64,000 bases of DNA from Iris pallida (taxonomy: Eukaryota > Streptophyta > Magnoliopsida > Asparagales > Iridaceae), in the NCBI GenBank assembly GCA_029216955.1, contig JANAVB010029819.1, positions 33,493,648 to 33,557,647 on the forward strand, written 5' to 3'. This document shows, one piece after another, positions 49,201-60,381 of the stretch. Positions within the stretch are counted from its first letter, which is position 1, and the number at the start of each line of letters is the position of its first letter. A program made the translations under genes and the position numbers. The notes below the pieces were generated by a model. The model did not search any database. It was not told the DNA's origin and saw only the letters and a program-made list of their open reading frames with translations.

Positions 49201-51204
49201 ATTAAGGAGAGAACCAATAACAGTAGACTGGTATGATGTGATTTGGTACCCAGGGTACTGTTCAAATCTTTCTCTCAATATGACCTTGTTGCTCGTCTGT
49301 CAAAATTAAATAAGAGCAATCAATTATAGTTTCTTTATGATATTGGATGAATTTACAAATTCAGATCAACCCTCTATTGAAGGAATTGTAATTTGTTCAT
49401 TATTATGATCATGTTTTCCTGTAGCAACTCATCAGTTTGACAGTATTATTCATGTGAACACCATCAATGTTCAAGGGAATGATTAATGATCTCTTGCCAC
49501 ATGGGTATGAACAACTCTAGAGACAATAGACACTATCTATAGGGGTTTTGGAGTTTCAAGTAAACAATAAGAATGTTGGTATACAAGTAGAATGGGTAGA
49601 TTGATATCATAGTAGCAGAGGTAGGTCCAAACAGGAAGTAGTCTAATGAATTTGTATGAGTGTTAGTCTGCCATATCCAGTAGGGCATATATAACAAAAA
49701 TTAACCTAGTATATTAAGAAAACCAAATCAAAGGCTTAAAGACCAAGTAGATAGATCCTTAGTAATTTCAAGCTATCTATTGACATTGTGTATATGCTTT
49801 AAATAGGTTAATCAGACTTTGACTCAACACTTGATCGTAACCACAGCTCAGGACCACAGGCAAGTATACCTTGCCTTTCTACACAGCTTTATTTACATGC
49901 ACAGTCTTTTTATTATTATCCAGTTTTCTCATATTGTTGCCATGTATCTTTCATATCCTGCTTGTATATTTGTATCTTTGCTATATAGACCGTGTTCACA
50001 GTTAGCTTTGTATCTTATTGGTCGTGTTCACTTGTGCCTTGATTGTGTCGTGCCGTGGGTCGAGAAGTCATGAACTGAACTGCTATTCCTCCTTGTCTTA
50101 AAATCGTGAAGCTAACTTGCGAATCCACACTAGGGACGAGGGTTAGTAGTTATTGGTCCACACCTACGAGTCCATACTAGGGATGATGGTGATGCTAACC
50201 TGCGAGTCCACACTAGGGACGAGGGTTAGTAGTTATTGGTCCACACCTGCGAGTCCACACTAGGGACGAGGGTGATGCTAACCTGCAAGTCCATACTAGG
50301 GACGAGGGTTAGTAGTATATGGTTCACACCTGCGAGTCCACACTAGTGACGAGGGTGATGCTAACCTGCGAGTCCACACTAGGGACGAGGGTTAGTAGTA
50401 TATGGTTCACACCTGCGAGTCCACACTAGGGACGAGGGTGATGCTAACCTGTGAGTCTACACTAGGGACGAGGGTTAGTAGTATATGGTTCACACCTCTG
50501 AGTCCACACTAGGGCGAGGATGATGCTAGCCTGCGAGTCCACACTAGGGACGAGGGCTAGTAGTTTGATCAAACCTGCGAGTCCACACTAGAGACGAGGG
50601 TTTGAGTATTCGATTTGGCTATCCGTTGACATCGTGATATCGCGTCCTCTTGTTCTTCTCTAGCAGTTCATTTATGTGTAGACAATGTACATATTTGTGG
50701 TTATTCATTTCTCAGTTTTACTTGTTTATTCTATTTTTTTTCATGCATAAAAAAATGTTAGAAAGGCTCGTTTTTATGTATCTTGCTAGTCCTCTAAGGA
50801 CCTGATGATCTCTTCATGTTAGCCGAGTTTGAGTCAGGAGCAGACGAGAGGGTTTGAGCCAGCATCAGATCGTAGTGCTTGCAGTTGAGGTGGTCTAGAT
50901 TAGCAGTTTTTATCCAGTTAGTTACTTCGTGTATTTCTCTACTTTTTTCGTCTATTGGTAGTGGATTTGTGTCCACCGGATGTGACATTGATTCTTGATA
51001 TTCAGTTATATTCATTATTGTTTAGTTTTATGTCTTTTTATTGATCTTTACTGTGACATGAATATTTCTGTGGATGAGGTATAGTTTACCATGAGATTCT
51101 AGATTGCCGTGACTTGTGTATAGACAGCGTACTACCGTCGACACTGCGGCGTAGGCTGGGCTTGGACACGTCTTGTATCCGAAAAGCGGGTGCGGGTCGT
51201 GACA
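46280..51204 (+). mobile_element. Solo LTR (Gypsy), 4.9 kb, inserted in Copia gag
   Basis: TGTAAACCCCCACCCTG at the start, GCGGGTGCGGGTCGTGACA at the end, perfect 5-bp duplication CTTTC (46275-46279, 51205-51209). The terminus matches those of the LARD and of the Gypsy element at 57181 and 63288. No second LTR or coding region lies inside. It contains an 83-bp minisatellite near the right end. Confidence 0.85.
50112..50600. repeat. 83-bp minisatellite in the solo LTR, about 6 copies
   Basis: Each unit is two half-units (about 47 and 36 bp) that share TGCGAGTCCACACTAGGGAC and then diverge to TTAGTAGTATATGG or TGATGCTAACC. Confidence 0.95.
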
Positions 51205-51304
51205 CTTTCCACTTAGAGCATTTCTTTCATTTAGAAGAACCATGATTGTCTATGCTACTAGAAATAAAATCATTTTTATCGGAGGATGAGGAATAGGTTG
51301 CCAT
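51205..51304 (-). pseudogene. Copia gag N-terminal remnant
   Basis: ATG at 51304 begins MATYSSSSDKNDFISSS; codon 26 is an in-frame TGA (51227-51229). It is cut at 51205 by the solo LTR; the other part resumes at 46279. The capsid (UBN2) region is missing between them, so gag was already internally deleted. Confidence 0.7.
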
Positions 51305-51358
51305 AGAAAAATAACAAGGATCTACTCTAAGGATGTTAAGCCTAACAATAGAGTCCTT

Positions 51359-51372
51359 GCTCTGATACCAAT
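51359..51372 (-). promoter_or_regulatory. Primer-binding site (initiator tRNA-Met) of the gutted Copia element
   Basis: Minus strand TGGTATCAGAGC two to three bases inside the 5' LTR, an exact match to the common plant site. Confidence 0.85.
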
Positions 51373-53027
51373 TGTAGTAACCCTAGAGGGGGGTGAATAG
51401 GGTCAAGCTAACTAATCAAGCACTTAACACAAGCTAATGGGCAATTTAAAAAAATAAGTGCAAGAGAAGAAGCAACAACAATACCGACACACGATATATC
51501 CTGGTATCCTCCCAAGGGGCACTCCAGTCCCGGAACTCTCTCCGGCTTTAATCCACTATTTGAGTAAATAGTTACACACGAGTTTGGATTCGAAGAACTG
51601 TCAACTTCAACACGAGTTTGGATCCGAAGAACTCGCCAACTTCTTACACGAGAGCTTTAGTCCGAAGGCCTCTCCGACTTCAACCGAGAGTTTGGATACG
51701 AAGACTCTCCAACTTCAACTGAGAGTTTGGATCCGAAGACTCTCCAACTTCAACCTTTCACAATAGGTTTTGATCTCCTTATACAACAAGATGAAGATCT
51801 TACTTTTCAACTTAATAACTCTAACACAATTTATGGATGGCAAATGAAAGCTTTGTAGAGTTGTTTGTGGATAGGCTTTGGTGGTTTAAAAATTTTTAGG
51901 CTCAAAGCACTAACCTTGAATGATGGGGTTCAAGGCTATTTATAACCAAAGCATTGAAAAGAGCTCAAAGACAACTTTTCAGTCAGCGATCGGTATACCA
52001 TCGGTACGAACCGATATACCATCGAAATACCGGTCTGAAATTGCAACAGCTAGAAATATAACCGTTGGGATCATTAAATGCTCAAAAGCCGACCGTTGGA
52101 TTTTCAACGTTACTGAATCGGTATACCGTCGGTATATATCGGTATTCCGTAGGTATACCAATTTTGTAGACAGAAACTTTCTGTGAACAAAAATCGGTAT
52201 ACCGTCGGTATGCCGATTTTTAACTAAAATGATCATGGGCTAATTTCTACCCTAGCTTTTGATTTTGCCATCCATTTCTTATGTTTACAATTATTCCTAA
52301 GACTTATTACAGACTCCAGATATATTATAGCAGGTGCAGGCTTCTTCAGAGTCTTGAAATGATGATGGCATGGCATGGCTTCTTTCCTTGATAGATGTCG
52401 ACTTCTTCCTTGACGGCAGTTGTCCAAAGATATCCAGTTTGTAAAAACTGAATACCTTTCGGGGGCGAACCCCCGAACCCCCAACGAGGGGCGCTGTCCC
52501 CTCGACCCCTGTCCGCTGACCGGGCAGCGGAACCCCCGAGTGCTTGGCTCCGGAGATGCCGTCGGGTGGTTCAGAAAAATCTTGTGGGATCCGTCGTCTT
52601 TGGTCCACCATAATTTCTTAATTGCATATGTCCATATTGATCTTGCTTATTGCTTTTCTGTATGTACATGTTAGACGAACAAAGCAATATACATGTAGCA
52701 AATATGATAATATAAGGCACAATAGGACAATGCTAAGTTTAAGTATAAGAGCTATAGTGATAGCATAAATATTAGTGATATCATAATGTTAAACTTAATT
52801 GAATAACCATAATCAAAACATAGTTTTAATTTTGGTAACTCAATTAAATTTAAGATATATATAATAAAAACTTATATCACTAAGAAGTAAAATAATAAGC
52901 ATATATCACCAAAGGTATAAGTATAAGTAGAAATGCTATAGTGATAGTATGAAGATTAGTGATAATAAAATGCTAAACTCAATAGATTAACCATATTCAA
53001 AAATATGATACAATCATTGGGCCAACA
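51373..53027 (-). repeat. 5' LTR of the gutted Copia element (1655 bp)
   Basis: Matches 39707-41377 with scattered substitutions and a small indel in the GC-rich part (52458-52540). Same CGGTATACCG clusters (51985-52220). Confidence 0.85.
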
Positions 53028-53662
53028 GATTTGCCATGCAACCATACACATACACACATGTTCGACACCAAGTTTTGATACTCGAAAACACACTGGTTTG
53101 TGACAGAGTTCAATCCATTTATATGAAGTGTCAGACCCTATATTCACTTGTATAGTCCTATATTAGCCTGGTCGATTACCCTATGTTCAGACCTTAGGTT
53201 CTGCCCTTACATCAGTCCATGAATGGACTTGATACTTGGCATGATGGTTCACCATCTGCACTACATACTCAATTATCCTCCTTCGGTATCAGTTGTTATT
53301 TGATCTGTAGGAATGGGTTATGCCCATTACCTTTTGTTCAGTACCTAATAACTTGTCATGCATACTGGTATCATAGGACTAGCAGGTATGTTACAACATT
53401 CTGCATTTAGAGTCCATACCCTTGCTGTGTTGATGGTGGATCTGTCCGGACTTGCATATTCCCTTTGTTTTGTTTAAGCCCTGAAACCAAATGTCTAGCC
53501 ATATACATTCAGGTCCTAGTAAACATCAACTCATGTTATAACCTCTTTAGTTCAGTTTCTTCTCCCTTTCCATGATATCTTAAGTATGTTCATATATTAT
53601 TTATATGGGTTTGGGTAGAAACTGTTGATGGTGGTCATAAGTTCATCTAGTTCAGGATGTCT
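53028..53662. other. Unassigned repeat-like DNA
   Basis: No gene, and no LTR ends recognised. It may be the right-hand continuation of the LTR-like block that was interrupted at 36919. CTAGT occurs at 53647-53651 (see the Gypsy element). Confidence 0.4.
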
Positions 53663-54244
53663 GGAGCTAATAAAATAATTGGAGGGCAAACTTGTAATTA
53701 GTAAAAAGGGGGAAATAGGAGCTCTTGGCCGGACACATGTGGGGGTGGGTAGGAGAGAGAAAACCACTTTCTTTTGTTCTCATCCACTTCTTCTTCTTCT
53801 TCTCCAAAGGTTCCTTCCATTTTGAGAGCCCACCATTGTTCCTTCTCCAAAAAAATAGGTAAACTCTTCTCTAAATTAGTTTTCCCTCTCATGTAGAATG
53901 GTTAGGAACCCATAGGAATGTGTCCCATGGTTGTGTCTCCATTAGAGACCATTTTGTGTCCATTTGGATATTTCTAGAGGTGTCCAATATGTATGATTGT
54001 GTCCTAATAGGAAAACCCTCTATTTGGACTCATGGATATTGTTTGTGTATTGTTTTTGTGTTGTTCTTACATTTATTCCAGATTTTTCATGTTTTTAGAA
54101 TGTATTTTCCATGTATCATAATGTAACATATTCATATTTCCTATATGTATATATATGGATATATATATATATATATATATTTTTTTTCCTATATATCCAT
54201 ATATATATATGGATATATATATATATATATAAATATATATATAT

Positions 54245-54297
<53 letters not shown>

Positions 54298-57181
54298 TAT
54301 GTTGTGTTCGTTAGTGAGGGAGTGGTGTTTGTTGGAATGTTAGAGTGGTTAGTGAAGGAATTGGTAGAGTGGATATAGAGGAGATATAGAGAGGGATATA
54401 AAGGAGTGTTATAGAGTGTTTTAGAGAGGGGAGAAGCCAACCATGGCTGTCCCATTTCCTGGGAACAAGCCCCCATCTGCTGCCATCAAAACAGTCCCTA
54501 TATTACCTACAAAACAGCCCACATAAAACCCCTATATGGCTGTCATGTTTCCCACTTCAAACACCCCACAACAGCCTACATTTTCCCCCTATTTGCTGTC
54601 ATGAACAAGCCCACATAACCCCCTCTAGTGGCTGTCCAAATTGCTATCAAAACAGCCACAAACAGTCCATGTTTTCCCCTATAGGACAGCTCCAAATAAC
54701 AGCCCCAAAACCATCAAATCAGTCCACATTTTCTCCCCCTAGATGCTGTCCAAAACAGCCTCCATTTCCACCCATTTTGCTGTCCTAATCCCCACATTGC
54801 AGCCCCATAAACCTCATGGCAGTTCCCCTCACTTAACCCTTCAAAACAGCCCCCACAAGCCTTCTAAATCAGTCCACTTTGAACCCCATATCAGTCCACA
54901 CATTGCCATTGTGTGTATGTGTGTGTTTGTGAGTTGTGTGTGTGTGTGTGTGAGAGCCTACAAGTGAGTGGTTAGTAACCTATAGTATATCCTATAGCTA
55001 AACTAATAGGAAACCTATAGGAGAGCCTATGGGAGTGAGATATAGGAGTGTATCATGTGAGAGTGAGTGGTGTAGATGAGTGTGGTAGAGAAAAGGGTAA
55101 AATTCATGATATAGTTAAGGTAATAGGGTAAATCCATACCCCGTATCCTAACATGGCCTAGATACCTAGGATACCCAAATTTCTTGGTAGGTAAATCTTA
55201 GATGGGTTGATATCTAGCTACCCTAAGGAGCCTAGGCTAGTACCATGGGTATTTGAGGGATTTCCTTGGTATTGGGCAAGGTATCGGGATTTACCTTAGA
55301 AGGGTAAATACTAGTTTTGCCTAGAAATAGGATATTGGTGTTAGAAGCCTAAGATAGGGTTAGAACTTGATTCTCGTGGTTGGTAATGATCAAATATGGT
55401 ACTCATAGACTAGTTTTGACGTCGGTTGACCTTTTTGACCAAAAGTCAACAAAAGTCAACCGAGAGTCAAACTTAGTCTTTAAGCGACCCGATTTGACCG
55501 AAACCAACCCAGAGTTGACCAGTTGACTGAAAGTCAACAGTTGGTCAATATTAGACTATTTTGAGCTAGGGTTGACCTAGAGTTGACCAGAGTTGACCAG
55601 AGTTGACTTTTTGACTAAAAGTCAACTGTAAGTCAACCTTTGACTCCGATTAACCTAGTTTGACTTGGATTGACTTTCAGTGACCTAGTATGACCTAGTA
55701 TGAACCAGTATGGCCTAGTATAACTCAGTTTGACCTAGATTAACCTAGTTTTGACTTAGACTTGCATTCATGGATTGTATTAGTTTCCTTTTTCAGTTTT
55801 AAGCTCTGTTTGACTCATAGTTTCTTATTTTAGGTCTGTGATCACTCTGAGCGTCTATTCACCTTATCAGCTCAGGACTACAGGCGAGTACATTCACTGA
55901 TAGTTTTCATTGTCTTGATATCTACTATATCTGATTCAGTCATAGTGTTTTACTTGATTCCTGACACGACGTTTCACGGACTAGTATACGTCGGATCCTT
56001 TCATGAGATGTTATTCCTAGACTCCCTTGGTATATGAGTATGAGATATTCCTGTGTTCCTGTACTTATATAGACACTGATTTGGAAGTGGACTGGCCCCC
56101 TGCTCTTGAATCCCGTGTCATGACGTGCCATGTTCGGATCCGTGATACTATTCGGGGATGGGGAATTATTAGGGGTTATGTGATCAAGCCTTCCTGTAAC
56201 TATATTTTGCTAGCGTCACCCTCACCTCACGTAGGGTGTTGCAGACACCCCATTACCAGTTATCCAGGTTGGACGACATGATTCTCCGTTGAGTACACCG
56301 CGGATTGCCGGGCCAAGTGGATAACCATCTCTTACTTCCCTAGCCGATCACATATCGCTCTAATAGTTCAAATCACTTTTTACATTTATTGTCATATCTT
56401 ATATTTCCAGTTCACCTTTACTTACTGTACTTTCACCATGCTATGATTTATTTCTCACATGCTCTACCTGTCTTTTATACTGTACCATGATTTGAGACCA
56501 AGTTCTGTTTGGAAGAAGGGTTACAATTCCGGTCCTTGTTTGGTTCAAGGATTGTAACTCGGCTTTCAAATGGTTCCCAAGTCGCCTATATCTTTTGTCT
56601 TGTATTTCATTATTGCTGTCTCTTATAGTATTTCTCAATTCATATGGAACTGCTGTTGGTGTTTGTACTTGCTCATTTTTCTGACAGGATACCGTTGACA
56701 AATTTTACAGATGACTCTGAGACTGACTGCCCGAGCTACTATAGGGTTGAGTCTGATGGACTAGATTTAGACCGTGGCTTATTGGTAGAGCCACTGGACT
56801 TTGCTCACCCTGAGTAGCCTAGTTTAGTTAGGTTTACCTGGCCTGCGAGCCAGCTAGTACATTTCAGTTTGTAGTATCTTTATACTTATATTATCTGAGA
56901 CTCTGGATATTTGTGTTAGCTCTGACTTGTAGATTTTGGACTCGTTTTCCTGTTTTATCTATCATATCTATTTTCATGCTATCTACCCTAGTTTTGATTA
57001 TGTGATTGAGACTGTATTGATATGTCACCTCCATTCGGAGTTTATATACTGTACAGGTACATTTATCTGTTTTAGTCATAGTATTTACAGACCCTATATA
57101 CAGCGTTCTACCGCCGATTCTGTGGCGTAGGCTGGACGTAACCACGTGCTCGTGCCCCTCTTCAGGGTGCGGGTCGTGACA
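53663..57181 (+). repeat. 5' LTR of the Gypsy element, 5'-truncated (3519 bp)
   Basis: Includes an (AT)n tract (54150-54290), a C-rich AACAGCCC-repeat stretch (54430-54900), a TTGAC array and the terminus GGTGCGGGTCGTGACA. Confidence 0.85.
55418..55770 (+). promoter_or_regulatory. W-box (TTGAC) array in Gypsy 5' LTR
   Basis: More than 15 TTGAC or GTCAA words in both orientations, e.g. GTTGACCAGAGTTGACC. Parallels the LARD array. Confidence 0.5.
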
Positions 57182-57440
57182 CATTTTTGTGGTAGCCCAT
57201 GCAGGTTAGTGTCGCAATTAGTGCGATCTCGTAATGGTGCTCGACTTAGAGCTATAATTACGAGCCTGCGACTAGGACGTAGGATCTAGGGTATGGTAGG
57301 AGTTACTCAATCATATTTGAGGAAAATTCTGATCTTTTGATTACCATGACAACTCTTCTTACATTTGAATTCAATTGTCCTCCTTTGATAATATCTTATC
57401 TTATGCCATATTGATCTCTTGGGTTCAATTCATCTTCAGG
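57182..57440 (+). other. Leader of the Gypsy element
   Basis: ATTTTTGTGGTAGCCCATGC then GGTTAGTGTCGCAATTAGTG right after the LTR, similar to the LARD leader. Probably contains the primer-binding site (TGGTAGCCCATGC?), tRNA not identified. Confidence 0.5.
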
Positions 57441-58973
57441 ATGACGGTGACTCGTTCTCAGGCGACAGGGCCTAGTACAGTTCCAGAGAGGTCAGATCCG
57501 GGAGGTCTTCCACCTCCGGCTACGGGAGTAGCAGTCGAGAGAGCAGTAGCCTCTGTCCCTGCCCTTCAGGAAGGAGTAGCAGCGGCAGTTTTCGGAGGTC
57601 TTCCACCTACAGCTGGGGGAGCTGCAGTTCGGGGAGCTGCCATATCAGTCTCTGCCCTTCAGGCGGGAGCGGCAGCGACGGTTTCAGGAGGTCTTCCACC
57701 TCCAGCAGCGAGACCGTCCATGGTCATCCCTGACATTCTTCTACCGCCGTCTCAGCTACCGACAGATGCTCAGGGGATGATGGCCCTCCTGCAGCAGATG
57801 CTGCAGACGCAGAGAGCCCAGGCAGAGGCACAGCACCGTCAGGCAGAGATGTTGTGACAGACGATGGAGAACTCGCATCAGTTAGCTATGGCAGCAGTGG
57901 AGAGAGGTACACCGGCTACAGCTCAGGGAGCACCAGCAAAGCAGCAGGGCCAGGAGAGGCCTGGTACACACCTCCACTTCAGAAAGATGAACCTACGGGA
58001 GTTCAAGGGTACCGAGGGTATCCTATACGCGGACGACTGGCTAGAGGATGTCCAGCGAAGTCTGGAGTTGGCAGAGGTCCCGAGAGGTCTGTGGGTGACA
58101 TCTGCAGCGAGCCAGTTCTTCGATATAGCGCTGACTTGGTACCGCACGGATCCGCGTGCGTCAGTGAGAGGTTTGTCTTGGGAGGACTTCAGGAAGCTCT
58201 TTAAGGAGAAGTTCTACCCGGACGTAGCCATGTCAGCTTTGGAGGGACAGTTTGCCAGTTTGGTGCAGGGGAACTCGTCGGTGGACGAGTACGCAGCGGA
58301 GTTCTTTCGCTTGAGCAGGTTTGCACCCAGTTTGGTTCAGGATGAGAGGTGCAAGGCCCGGAAGTTCAGGAGGGGTCTCAACCATGCAGTGCGCACTCGC
58401 ACATCTGGGCGACGAGATGCGACCTTCGAGCAGATCCTTATGGAGGCTCAGATTTCAGAGGAGGATTTCGGCCTCAGGCCGAAGAGGAGCAGCGACGCAC
58501 TTGGAGCTAGTTCGAGTGCAGGGCCAGCGAAGCGCCCTCACTTCCAGCAGAGGCAGTTTCAGTAGCAGCAGCCTCAGTTGCAGTTCCAGCAGGCACCGGC
58601 GCGTGCCCAGCAGCACCAGGGACAGAGCGAGAGGCAGGCCATCCAGTGTGCCTTCTGCAAGAAGATAGGGCACACCGGGGAGGTCTGTAGATTGAGGCTG
58701 GGAGTTTGCCTGTTCTATGGAGCTCCAGATCACCAGATGAGGGACTGTGCTGCCCGTGCAGCCAAACAGGCGGGCCATGATAGAGTGCGGCAGGCTAGAG
58801 GAGGCCAGCAAGGGCGCGCGTTCGCCATGGCAGTTGAGCCCACTCAGGCAGTAGCAGAGCAGATAGCAGGTTCCAATCTTTCGATCTTATTTCTGCTTTG
58901 CTTCCTCATAAACTGTCTTGAACTTCGATTCTACATGTTCTTTGCTCGTTGGATGAAAATTTTGTTCTTGTGA
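57441..58973 (+). pseudogene. Gypsy gag, two in-frame stops, one damaged zinc knuckle
   Basis: From MTVTRSQATGPS at 57441: Ala/Pro-rich N terminus with repeats of GGLPPPA, capsid (REFKGTEGILYADDWLEDVQ, LTWYRTDPRASVRGLSWEDF, FKEKFYPDVAMSALEGQF, SVDEYAAEFFRLSRFAPSLV), then zinc knuckles CAFCKKIGHTGEVC (intact) and CLFYGAPDHQMRDC (third Cys-position residue is Tyr). In-frame TGA at 57855-57857 and TAG at 58563-58565; each is one C-to-T change from a sense codon (CGA, CAG). After about 58870 the frame runs into unrelated sequence, probably a deletion junction. Confidence 0.88.
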
Positions 58974-59507
58974 TGTGACATTTTCTGAGATAAGTCGTAT
59001 GGGCTAGGTCGCCTCGATTATGAGATTTTGGAATCCTCTAGGGTCATGCTAGCAGGCAGAGTGAGGACATATAGTCGGATTATGGACGTATTCCTAGGGT
59101 GTGGGAATTTAAGGTTTTCGATGCCAAGCCAGCGGCAATACGAAAATTTTAAATACCATAATTCTATAGGTATGTACCGTAGCTGAGGACTCTGTGATTA
59201 TCGTAGCCTTGCTCACTGGCATGACGGAGATTCTGAGTATCATGATTATTGGACAGACGCATACGATTATCAAATTGCATGAATTTTCTGTGTTTGTTTC
59301 GTTTTAAGTTTTTGGATGATTCTTTTAAGGTGGATAGACTAATATTTGAAAGTAATTTTAAATTTTATAAATTTAGTCATTTAATTCCTGTTTTGATTTT
59401 TGAGATTTTAATCATTTTAAAATTTTAGCCATGACTTGTAAATTTGAGATTTTACTATTGTTTGGTTTTAAATTTCGAGGACGAATTTTTTTTTAGGTGG
59501 ATAGATT
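58974..59507 (+). other. 3' end of the Gypsy interior
   Basis: No coding sequence recognised; ends in the TTTCGAGGACGAATTTTTTT and AGGTGGATAGAT stretch just before the 3' LTR, where a polypurine tract is expected. Confidence 0.6.
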
Positions 59508-60308
59508 TGTCACCCCCAGTTTCCAGAAACAGGAGTATTTTTGTAATTTTCCACTTTAAAAATTATTTTGGAATTATTTATTTATTATTTGTATTATTTT
59601 GGGGTTATTTGAATCGGGTTCGAATTTCAACTCATTCCGACTTGTTTTGACTTGTTTCGAGGACCCGGGGTAGTTTTGACCTTAGCGGGCCCACACACTA
59701 GCTAGCCATGGCCCACAATATTACTATCAAAAGTTAGAGGGATTAGTCATGACCCCATGGATTATGTTAGACCTAATTAGAATACTAGATTTATATTTTT
59801 AACCCCCAAACCCTAAGCAACCTTGTAAGGAGCTAATAAAACAATTGGAGGGCAAACTTGTAATTAGTAAAAAGGGGAAAATAGGAGCTCTTGGCCGGCC
59901 ACATGTGGGGGTGGGTAGGAGAGAGAAAACCACTTTCTTTTGTTCTCATCCACTTCTTCTTCTTCTTCTCCGAAGGTTCCTTCCATTTTTGAGAGCCCAC
60001 CATTGTTCCTTCTCCAAAAAAATAGGTAAACTCTTCTCTAAATTAGTTTTCCCTCTCATGTAGAATGGTTAGGAACCCATAGGAATGTGTCCCATGGTTG
60101 TGTCTCCATTAGAGGCCATTTTGTGTCCATTTGGATATTTCTAGAGGTGTCCAATATGTAGGATTGTGTCCTAATAGGAAAACCCTCTATTTGGACTCAT
60201 GGATATTGTTTGTGTATTGTTTTTGTGTTGTTCTTACATTTATTCCAGATTTTTCATGTTTTTAGAATGTATTTTCCATGTATCATAATGTAACATATTC
60301 ATATTTCC

Positions 60309-60381
<73 letters not shown>

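Larger units (their letters stand above)
39707..53027 (-). mobile_element. Gutted Ty1/Copia element with nested solo LTR
   Basis: LTRs 39707-41377 and 51373-53027 share TGTAGTAACCCTAGA at the left and TTGGGCCAACA at the right ends. Primer-binding site lies next to the right LTR and a polypurine tract next to the left one, so the element reads minus. Only gag pieces remain (51205-51304 and 45579-46279); pol is absent. The outer 5-bp flanks, AACTT and GATTT, do not match, so the ends may come from recombination or a later rearrangement. Confidence 0.8.

Noticed and set aside
47852..49309. Several 60-100-codon frames
   Set aside because: Within the solo LTR, without homology, repeats or codon bias.
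50112..50600. CRISPR-like array
   Set aside because: Eukaryotic nuclear DNA; spacers are not unique and the units form a minisatellite within an LTR.
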